Positions 41,723-47,549 of a stretch of DNA of 47,549 nt are shown one piece after another. The position numbers were made by a program, and so were the translations under genes. How positions within the stretch are numbered: the first letter of the stretch is position 1; each line of letters starts with the position of its first letter. Location of the stretch: assembly GCA_025359845.1 (NCBI GenBank), contig JANYDT010000187.1, positions 1 through 47,549 on the forward strand, given 5' to 3'. The notes under the pieces were generated by a model. It was not told the origin of the DNA. It did not search any database and worked only from the letters and a program-made list of their open reading frames with translations. The DNA is from Acidimicrobiia bacterium. GTDB taxonomy: Bacteria; Actinomycetota; Acidimicrobiia; Acidimicrobiales; JANYDT01.

Positions 41723-42457
41723 GTGGCATTCGGGGACCGTAGGCGGGAGCGCAAACGCCGCACCCTCAAAGTCCGCCGCGTCATTCGTCGAGTCGAGTTG
41801 CGTTCTGCCCTCAAGCTCGGGTTGATTTTTCATGTTTGCTGCTACGGCGTGACTCTGGGGGTTGGCGCACTCCTGTGGCATTTGGCATTGCGTTTCGATC
41901 TCGTACACAACCTCGAGAAGTTCATGTCGCAGATCGGATTCGCCGATGACTTTCGCATCGACGGCCCGACCCTTTGGCGGGTCGGGGTGCGCGGAGGGGC
42001 CATTCTCGTGGTTCTCAACACGATCGTGACTTGGCTGGCCGCCTTTTTCTATAACTGTGTCGCCGGACTGATCGGGGGTGTCGTGGTGTCGATGCTCGAA
42101 GATGCTCCCGTGGCGCGCCGACCCCCGGTCGCGGCCCCAACGCGTCTCACCGTCGGCACTCCCGGTCGAACCGATTCGCCGTCGGCCCCTTCGCTGAACG
42201 GAGCCGCGATGACTGCGGGCGTGGGCAAACCTTCGCGCTCTGATCGACGTAAGGCGCGCCGGACGAAGAAGAAAGGCATGCCCGAAGTTGCTCCACGGGC
42301 ACCCGATGATCGGACACCCGACGATCCGACGAGATCGGGCGACATGGCGATCGAAGTGGCCCCGACCTTGGTCGATTGGGCCGACGCACTCGGACCGGCC
42401 GGCGAGGCTGTTGGACCGGTCGTCGAGACGCCTGACTCCTCGAGGAGTCAGGGTTAG
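41723..42457 (+). CDS. DUF3566 membrane protein
   Basis: 244 residues from GTG 41723. The DUF3566 domain (PF12089) is clear: VELRSALKLGLIFHVCCYGVTLGVGALLWHLA, LEKFMSQIGFA, and VGVRGGAILVVLNTIVTWLAAFFYNCVAGLIGGVVVSML, two membrane helices. A disordered, charged C-terminal tail of about 110 residues follows, whereas mycobacterial Rv0007 carries its extension at the N-terminus. The family occurs directly after gyrA in Actinomycetota; function unknown. A 20-base palindrome overlaps its last codons. Confidence 0.9.
   Translation: MAFGDRRRERKRRTLKVRRVIRRVELRSALKLGLIFHVCCYGVTLGVGALLWHLALRFDLVHNLEKFMSQIGFADDFRIDGPTLWRVGVRGGAILVVLNTIVTWLAAFFYNCVAGLIGGVVVSMLEDAPVARRPPVAAPTRLTVGTPGRTDSPSAPSLNGAAMTAGVGKPSRSDRRKARRTKKKGMPEVAPRAPDDRTPDDPTRSGDMAIEVAPTLVDWADALGPAGEAVGPVVETPDSSRSQG
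42432..42451. terminator. Palindrome at the end of the DUF3566 gene
   Basis: CTGACTCCTCGAGGAGTCAG is a perfect 20-base palindrome over the last codons, 6 bases before the stop codon and 55 bases before tRNA-Ile. It may act as a terminator or processing site; no T tract. Confidence 0.5.
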
Positions 42458-42506
42458 TAACGTTCGCGACGGCCTGGCACGGACGTGTAACCTTTGCGGA
42501 CTCTGC

Positions 42507-42580
42507 GGGGCTATAGCTCAGTCGGTTAGAGCGCATCCCTGATAAGGATGAGGTCGCTGGTTCGATTCCAGCTAGCCCCA
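42507..42580 (+). tRNA. tRNA-Ile (GAT anticodon)
   Basis: Acceptor GGGGCTA pairs with TAGCCCC; D-arm AGCTCAGTCGGTTAGAGC; anticodon stem CATCC/GGATG with loop CTGATAA (anticodon GAT); T-arm TGGTTCGATTCCA. The 3' CCA is not encoded. It is not in an rRNA operon. Confidence 0.97.
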
Positions 42581-42728
42581 CACCAGCCGGCGGAGTCTTG
42601 GCGCAAGGTTGTCTAAGTCGGTCACGATACGTAGACTCGTCCTTGCCCCGCCCCCGTCCTGGCTGGGCGTTTCTCTTTCGCCGCTGGGTTGGTTTTCTGT
42701 TGGTTTCGAACGTGTACCGTGGCCGATT

Positions 42729-42866
42729 GTGAACGCCATCCGCCGAGCGCTCGTGGCCATGGGGGTCGCCACCATTGTGGCCGCCGCTATTCGACTGCGC
42801 GGCTCCGGAGGGGTACCCCCCCAAAGTGGTGGCTGGCGAGAACTTACGGGCCCCGAACTCAAGTGA
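42729..42866 (+). CDS. Small membrane peptide (45 aa)
   Basis: GTG start; MNAIRRALVAMGVATIVAAAIRLRGSGG then VPPQSGGWRELTGPELK. One N-terminal membrane helix followed by a PPQSGGWREL tail, a pattern I associate with small uncharacterised actinobacterial proteins. No function can be given. It ends 46 bases before the dehydrogenase gene. Confidence 0.5.
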   Translation: MNAIRRALVAMGVATIVAAAIRLRGSGGVPPQSGGWRELTGPELK

Positions 42867-42912
42867 CGACGAGTGCGGCATCTCGCCGTCCGTCGCGGAG
42901 GCGGCCGAGAAC

Positions 42913-43893
42913 GTGCGGGTAGCGGTGATTGGCGTTGGCGCAGTAGGCGGAAGGGCGGTGCGCCAACTGTTGTCGGTTTCCGGTGTAAGCGAAGTGCTGC
43001 TCGTCGATCCACGCGACGACCTCGCCCAGTCGGCCAAGATGTTCGGCGAATCAACGCGCATCGTGTCGGACTGGGTGGATGAGCGCCCTGACGTGGTGTT
43101 GCTGGCTCACGCGTCGGGCGATCACGGCGTGATCGCAGAGCGCGCGGTCGCGCTTGGAGCGCATGTAGTTTCTGTCAGTGACGCTCCACGAGATGTGGAG
43201 GGTTTGTTGGCTTTGCAGGGGCTTGCGGAGCAAAAGGGTCGTAGCGTGATCGTCGGCGCGGGTTTCGGTCCGGGACTCACCGACGTGCTGGCCGCGCACG
43301 GGAGCGAGTTGTTCGACAGAGTCGATGAAGTGCACGTTGCTAAGATCGGAACCGGCGGACCGGAGTGTGCGCGCCAACATCACCGTGCACTGCAGGGTTG
43401 GGGCGACGACTATCGCGATGGGACTTGGATACATTCCAAGAGTGGGTCAGGACGAGAGCTGTGCTGGTTTCCCGACCCCATCGGGGCCGCCGACTGTTAC
43501 CGGGCCGACCTACCCGACGCCCGCCTTCTTCACCGCGTCTTCCCCACCGCGGTTCGGCTTTCGACGCGGATGGCGGCCACTAGGCGAGACCGACTGACGT
43601 CGCCCCTTCCAATGTTGCGCAAACCCCACGCCGAGGCCGGGCCGGGAGCCGTGCGAGTGGAGTTGCGCGGCCGGAGCAACAACATATCTGAGGTGATCAC
43701 TTTCGGGGTGATGGACCGGCCATCCGTGGCGGCCGGCGCGGTCGCCGCGCTTGCCGTCGGAGCCTGTATTTCGGGCTCCGTGGTCCGGGTGGGCACCGGG
43801 GGAATGGCCGAGATGGTGCGCCCGCTCGAGTTTCTCGCCGAACTCGCCCGGCGCGGCGTCAAGGCCGCCCGTTTCGAAGGCGCCGCCAACTGA
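42913..43893 (+). CDS. Saccharopine dehydrogenase-like NAD(P)-binding protein
   Basis: About 326 residues from GTG 42913 (GGAGG 12 bases upstream); an earlier in-frame GTG could add about 28 residues. The Rossmann motif VRVAVIGVGAVGGRAVRQLL is at the N-terminus, followed by VLLVDPRD and GAHVVSVSD. GAGFGPGLTDVLAAHGSELF matches the saccharopine-dehydrogenase-like family. The substrate is unknown. It lies between two tRNA genes and is transcribed in the same direction. Confidence 0.75.
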   Translation: MRVAVIGVGAVGGRAVRQLLSVSGVSEVLLVDPRDDLAQSAKMFGESTRIVSDWVDERPDVVLLAHASGDHGVIAERAVALGAHVVSVSDAPRDVEGLLALQGLAEQKGRSVIVGAGFGPGLTDVLAAHGSELFDRVDEVHVAKIGTGGPECARQHHRALQGWGDDYRDGTWIHSKSGSGRELCWFPDPIGAADCYRADLPDARLLHRVFPTAVRLSTRMAATRRDRLTSPLPMLRKPHAEAGPGAVRVELRGRSNNISEVITFGVMDRPSVAAGAVAALAVGACISGSVVRVGTGGMAEMVRPLEFLAELARRGVKAARFEGAAN

Positions 43894-44025
43894 GGGTCGC
43901 CAGCGTGGCCGCAATTCGTCTTCGAGAGACGGCCGGCCAAAACATCTCGCGACCGGCGGCCGACGTTGGGGTGAGAAGTCGGCGCCCGGACGAATGTGGC
44001 TGTGGCAGACTTTCGGCGCTGTTTC

Positions 44026-44098
44026 GGGGACGTAGCTCAATTGGCAGAGCGCCTGCTTTGCAAGCAGGAGGTCGACGGTTCGATCCCGTTCGTCTCCA
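44026..44098 (+). tRNA. tRNA-Ala (TGC anticodon)
   Basis: Acceptor GGGGACG pairs with CGTCTCC (one G-T); D-arm AGCTCAATTGGCAGAGC; anticodon stem CCTGC/GCAGG with loop TTTGCAA; T-arm CGGTTCGATCCCG. CCA not encoded. An integrase remnant starts about 110 bases after it, so its 3' end is a plausible attachment site. Confidence 0.97.
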
Positions 44099-44208
44099 CG
44101 ATATAGCCACGGGTCAGCGGTGGTGTGGCCTTTTGACCAGCGTGAATGTCTTGCCAACGTAGCCAATTTGAACGTAGCCTTTCGCCGAATGGCTACGTCG
44201 GAGGGTTC

Positions 44209-44618
44209 ATGGCACAACGACCAAACGTGCGTTGGAACGCGGCTGCGGGGCGTGGATGGCCTGGGTGCGCTTCCCCGATGGCACCCGGAAGAAGGTCGAG
44301 CGGGTCGAGAAGGCCGACGCTCAGCGTGACCTCGATGAGCTGACTTCTTTGCGAGCGTTGGGCACCGCGCCGTCGGCGAAGAACCTGCGCCAGGCGACGT
44401 TCGACGAGATCATCGATGAGTGGTTCGCCGCCGGGTGCCCGAACGTCCTGCCGACGAAGGCGTCGCGCCATGCTCGGGTGAAGTCGCCGAACACGGTCGC
44501 CAACGCTCGGCAGCTTCTCGGCACGAGCGTGCGGCCGGTGATCGGTAAGCAGTGGATCGATCGGACGACGACTGAGCGGCTCGACCCGCCCCAACGCTCA
44601 CGTGGGATGCGTCGATAA
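44209..44618 (+). pseudogene. Tyrosine integrase remnant, N-terminal part
   Basis: Starts MAQRPNVRWN after a GGAGGG site, then a frame change near 44240-44270 leads to WMAWVRFPDGTRKKVERVEKADAQRDLDEL (arm-binding domain) and ATFDEIIDEWFA...SPNTVANARQLLGTSVRPVIGKQWIDRTTTERL (core-binding domain). Similarity stops at TTERL, so the catalytic domain (R..HxxR..Y) is missing. The position just after tRNA-Ala is typical of integrase genes of elements inserted in tRNA genes. Confidence 0.75.
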
Positions 44619-44738
44619 GTGGCACGAACCGCCCGTCAGCGTCAAGGGCCGCTCCGCTGCCTCCGGCTCCCTTGACCCGCCCGACGCCCCGTGCAATGAA
44701 GCGACCAAGCCCCTGCGGGCGGCCCGTCTGTCGTCGAT

Positions 44739-44885
44739 TCAGTACCGGATTCCCAGGCGCTCCGCTTCGGCGCTCATCTCGTCGAGGGCGGCACGGCACT
44801 CGGTAAGACGGGTCTCGGAACCAGCGTAACCGGCCGGAGCCTCCGGAGGGGCATCTGGTGTTTTTGGCTTGGCGTCTCGTGTCAT
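44739..44885 (-). CDS. Small hypothetical protein (48 aa)
   Basis: MTRDAKPKTPDAPPEAPAGY then AGSETRLTECRAALDEMSAEAERLGIRY: a Pro-rich start and an amphipathic helical end. It is a plausible accessory-element gene with no recognised family; the call rests on the open frame and composition only. The rest of 44619-45000 shows no other gene. Confidence 0.35.
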   Translation of the reverse strand: MTRDAKPKTPDAPPEAPAGYAGSETRLTECRAALDEMSAEAERLGIRY

Positions 44886-45002
44886 CCGGCCAGTCTGCGG
44901 GAGGTGGAAATCGCCAGCGCTCGAATTTCGGGTGAAGGTGTCAACGGGCCCACCCCTTGGGCGCCTGCGTGTGCTGGGCGTTGCAACCGGTCATCACCTC
45001 TG

Positions 45003-45018
45003 ATATCTTTTTAGATAT
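45003..45018. promoter_or_regulatory. Palindromic operator of the toxin-antitoxin pair
   Basis: ATATCT-TTTT-AGATAT is a perfect inverted repeat in an AT-rich island, directly at the toxin start. Such sites are typical operators for HigA-type antitoxins; a -10 element may overlap it. Confidence 0.6.
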
Positions 45019-45359
45019 TGAGTGGGACATTGAGCAGGAACCGGACGTCGCCGCCTGGTTCGACGAGTTGGACCGGGCACAGTTCGGACATGTGGCCTTT
45101 CACATCGATCGACTGCTGGTCACCGGCTCGATGCTCCGAATGCCACACTCCCGGGCGCTCGGCGACGGACTTTACGAACTTCGATTCGACCTCGGCACGG
45201 TGTCGTGGCGTATCACCTACTTCTTCACTGAGCCGCGGCGCATCGTGCTTATCACCGTGTTCCGAAAAACAACAGAACAACAAACGCCACGAGGTGAATC
45301 GTGCCTACGCCGCCAAAGCACGGTGCATCGCCGAGGGCCACACCGCAGACGAGGATTGA
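45017..45359 (+). pseudogene. higB: HigB/RelE-type toxin, frameshifted
   Basis: The frame carries WDIEQEPDVAAWFDELDRAQ, FHIDRLLVTGSMLRMPHSRALGDGLYELRF and ITYFFTEPRRIVLITVFRKT, a Gp49/HigB-like toxin (PF05973). At the A5 run 45265-45269 the expected continuation (QQNNKRHEVNRAYAAKARCIAEG...) moves to another frame, which ends at 45359, one base before the antitoxin. With A4 the gene would be continuous. The start is also unclear: only ATT or a distant TTG is in frame. It may be inactivated, a sequencing error, or rescued by slippage on the A run. Confidence 0.75.
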
Positions 45360-45360
45360 G

Positions 45361-45669
45361 ATGACCCGAACCAAATGGACCGAACTCCGCGAGGCCCGAC
45401 TGGCCACGTTCACTGATGAGGAACGAGCTGAGTACGACCGGGCCTACCGTGCCGCCGCACTCGCCGCCTCGATCGGCGAACAGATCCGAGCCTTTCGGGA
45501 AGAGGCATCCTTCACGCAGCGCGAACTTGCCGAGCGAATGGGCACAAGCCAGGCCGCGATCGCCCGACTCGAAGCAGGGGGTGTCGGTGCCACAGTCACA
45601 ACCCTTCAGCGCATCGCCGACACACTCGGCCTGGCGCTTACCGTTGAGCTACACCGTCCCGCTGCGTAG
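45361..45669 (+). CDS. higA: XRE-family antitoxin (HigA-type)
   Basis: 102 residues. HTH: FREEASFTQRELAERMGTSQAAIARLEAGG near 54-83, then VTTLQRIADTLGLALTVEL. Its ATG follows the toxin's shifted-frame stop by one base, the toxin-first order of higBA. It probably binds the palindrome at 45003. Intact and apparently functional. Confidence 0.87.
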   Translation: MTRTKWTELREARLATFTDEERAEYDRAYRAAALAASIGEQIRAFREEASFTQRELAERMGTSQAAIARLEAGGVGATVTTLQRIADTLGLALTVELHRPAA

Positions 45670-45960
45670 CTCCGCTGAGGTTGAGTCGGGTGTAGAAGTC
45701 GTCGCCTGGATCGGTGTGGAGTTCTCCGGCGCTGACCGGGTTCCAGATCGCGACGAGCATGGCGTGCTCGATCGTGACGATTGCTTTGAGAGGTCCCTGG
45801 CTTGTAGCGATGCGACGATACTTCGCCGAGAAGTAGGTGCAGTTGGACCGTGCGGTTGCGGCGATACCGAGCGCACCTTTCAGGTAGGGATTCCCGAGAC
45901 GGGTGTGGATGGACTAACTCGGCGCGCATGGTCTTGTGCGTGGTTCGTTCTGGGCGCCCG
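45638..45960 (-). pseudogene. IS110-family transposase C-terminal fragment
   Basis: One minus-strand frame reads RLGNPYLKGALGIAATARSN, TYFSAKYRRIATSQGPLKAI and VTIEHAMLVAIWNPVSAGEL, the conserved C-terminal segment of IS110-type transposases (GNPYLKGALGEAA...). The frame stops at 45638 inside the antitoxin gene; upstream it becomes frameshifted near 45900-45960. No start or ends of the element are seen. Confidence 0.75.
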
Positions 45961-46008
45961 AACCGATCCGTCAATTACGTGACCTGACCAGTACGCGTAC
46001 AACTGTTA

Positions 46009-46390
46009 CACGCGGGCGTGCCCGAGAGATCCAAAGACTCGAAAAGCTTCTCGAGGATGCCCTGTTGACTGAAGTCGGTCGCGAGTGACATCACCGGCGT
46101 GTCGAACCGGGCGATGCTTGCTGCGCTTATCGCCGGGGAAAGCGACCCGGTCGTGCTCGCTGATCTGGCAAACGACGGATGCGTTCCAAAATCGGTGAAC
46201 TCGCCGAAGCGCGCCCCGGCCGGTTCGGTGCCCACCACGCCTTTCTGGCTCGACTTCACCTAGAACTGATCGACGAGCACGCAACTGTCATCGACGAGAC
46301 CAGCGCCCGGATCGAGGTGGTGATCGAGCCCTTTCGTGGCGCCCGGGACACATCGCTCATTGGCCGACAGACCGGAGCGGCGACGGAGCC
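46009..46390 (+). pseudogene. IS110-family transposase middle fragment
   Basis: Plus-strand frames read REIQRLEKLLEDA, then DITGVSNRAMLAALIAGESD and, after shifts, PGRFGAHHAFLARLHLELIDEHATVIDETSARIEVVIEPFRG. This is the central region of an IS110-type transposase, broken by at least two frame changes and facing the fragment at 45638. Confidence 0.75.
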
Positions 46391-46428
46391 ACTCACGAGA
46401 GCGAACGCGTGGAGACCGACCCGAATCG

Positions 46429-47440
46429 TCAGTCTCCGCCCTCTCCGCCGTCTCCGCGGTATCCGTTGGGTTGGGTCGTCACGCTTACAATTCCAGAGTC
46501 GTCCCCGATCGAGACAGTTACCAGGACCGGATTGGTTAGGCCACTGAGTGCAACCTTCTCCCCTTGCACCTTGTAGCTGTATCGAGCACCACCGAGTGAT
46601 CGCAACTCCACTTCGACCTTAATCCCTGACACGTTCCCGTCGAACTTCCACGTCTTCGAGCCATCTGCGCGTAGCGCACCCGAAGGCACGACCACCGAGA
46701 CTGAACGAGGTCCACCAGCGAGCTGAATGGAAAGCCCGTCGGTCACTGGGTTTATGCCGTTGCTGAGCGTCGCCAGAGTGAAGTCGCCAGACGCTCGGAA
46801 ATCGTCCTTGCGGTTTTCGCCGGCGTCCACTTTCAGTGTCGACGTCAGCGAGGCGAAGGCTGGGTTCACCACCGTGAATGTGGTCGATGTCGAGAAGGTG
46901 TTTCCTGCTCGGTCGGTGGCCGTCACCGTGACCGTCTTCGGTCCGAGGTGGCGGTGTCGAGCGCCGAACCGTTGGCCGTGGAGCCGACGCAGGAGGCGAC
47001 TCCCGAGCCCGTATCACCGCACGAGAAGCCCACGGTCGAGACCTGTCCTCGGGCCAGGATCGTGCCCGGCGCGGGGTTGGTGATCGATACGGTGGGATTC
47101 GTCTTGTCGATGTTGACGGGTATCGCAGTCGACGCCGTGTTCCCCGCGTTGTCCGCGCACGTTCCAGTGACGCGCTGGCCAGTCCCTTCTGATGAGACCA
47201 ACGCGTTCGCCGGGGGACTTCCTGGGGCCAAGCCCGACGTCGCGTCCGAACAGGTGAACACGACCGTGACGTCAGTGCTGTTCCAGCCGTTGCTGTTCGG
47301 TGTGGGCGCGGTCGTGGCGGAGATAATGGGCGCGGTCGCGTCGACCTTGACGGTCACGGTTCGCGAACTCGTGCCTCCACCTGAGGTTGCGCTGCAGGTG
47401 AGCGAGGTACTAGTGCACGCTCGCGGAAGTTGCGAGTGTG
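46429..47440 (-). pseudogene. Ig-repeat surface protein, frameshifted and truncated
   Basis: Reading down the minus strand from about 47440: TSLTCSATSGGGTSSRTVTV, then an Ig-like repeat (GWNSTDVTVVFTCSDATSGLA...VTGTCADNAGNTASTAIPVNID) and a second (NPTVSITNPAPGTILARGQVSTVGFSCGD). One base is missing near 46945; the next frame resumes VTVTATDRAGNTFSTSTTF and ends in a C-terminal domain (KDDFRASGDFTLATLSNGINP...SYKVQGEKVALSGL). The 5' end is lost near 47440, where different sequence begins. It was probably an adhesin-like secreted protein. Confidence 0.7.
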
Positions 47441-47452
47441 TAGTTTGGGGGT

Positions 47453-47549
47453 GTGTGGGTTGCGTTGCCGGTCGAGTTGGGTGTTGATGAGTTGGAGGAG
47501 TTGGGGCGTCGGGTGAGGGCGCATTCGACTTCGGTGCGAATGTTGCGTC
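47453..47549 (+). CDS. Start of a possible transposase (runs off the window)
   Basis: The GTG at 47453 opens a frame VWVALPVELGVDELEELGRR then VRAHSTSVRMLR, cut by the window edge. The codon choice (many TTG, GTT, GTG) differs from the core genes, and the pattern of a short helical N-terminus resembles IS630-type transposases. It begins where the Ig-repeat gene stops, suggesting an insertion. Too short for certainty. Confidence 0.35.
   Translation, partial: MWVALPVELGVDELEELGRRVRAHSTSVRMLR

Noticed and set aside
42147..43061. 304-residue minus-strand frame
   Set aside because: Runs antisense through the DUF3566 gene and tRNA-Ile. Low-complexity and incompatible with the tRNA.
42507..44098. 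rRNA operon implied by adjacent tRNA-Ile and tRNA-Ala
   Set aside because: No 16S, 23S or 5S sequence is present. The tRNAs flank a protein gene, as in other actinobacterial origin regions.

Overview
The window is a replication-origin region of a high-GC Actinomycetota chromosome. Its gene order is rnpA-rpmH-oriC-dnaA-dnaN-recF-DUF721-gyrB-gyrA-DUF3566-tRNA-Ile-tRNA-Ala, with yidD-yidC-jag-rsmG-parA-parB on the other side of rpmH. Actinobacterial marker families (DUF5318, DUF3566, a DUF6049-like secreted protein, an Ino1-type inositol phosphate synthase next to a PadR regulator) support the phylum. The separate kinase and the position of the dnaB block suggest a deep, non-mycobacterial lineage such as Acidimicrobiia; that placement is inference.

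Layout: 1-6 kb (minus strand) holds dnaB, rplI, rpsR, ssb, rpsF, a secreted DUF192 protein with a coupled small membrane peptide, and panB. 6-10.5 kb holds a class A penicillin-binding protein, DUF5318, and divergently a PadR regulator and ino1. 10.6-13.2 kb (minus) holds two flavodoxin-fold oxidoreductases and a CCA-adding-type nucleotidyltransferase. 13.3-24.6 kb (plus) is an envelope and redox block: GNAT, DUF6049-like, murJ, DegV, an intact Ser/Thr kinase with a discoidin-like ectodomain, an ECF sigma factor, its zinc anti-sigma factor, a small membrane protein, trxB and trxA. 24.7-32 kb (minus) is the parB-parA / rsmG-jag-yidC-yidD-rnpA-rpmH block. It is split between parA and rsmG by about 2 kb of IS110-family debris and a MITE-like inverted repeat, with one perfect parS site on each side. 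32-44 kb (plus) is the dnaA-to-tRNA-Ala core.

From tRNA-Ala (44.1 kb) to the right edge the window changes character. It holds a frameshifted integrase N-terminus, a HigB/HigA-type toxin-antitoxin pair whose toxin is frameshifted at an A5 run, two opposed IS110 fragments, a broken Ig-repeat surface protein and the start of what may be another transposase. It reads as a decaying integrated element downstream of the tRNA gene.

The core genes couple replication initiation (DnaA, DnaN, gyrase, DnaB), segregation (ParAB/parS), translation and membrane insertion (RnpA, L34, YidC, YidD, Jag) and wall synthesis (PBP, MurJ, kinase, sigma/anti-sigma). Many junctions are ATGA, GTGA or TAATG overlaps, so translational coupling is pervasive. 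I found no clearly new multi-gene system. The most unusual structures are the IS110 arrangement between the two parS sites, the 86-bp duplication that creates a coupled mini-ORF in front of murJ, and the stand-alone active kinase where mycobacteria have a MurJ-pseudokinase fusion.
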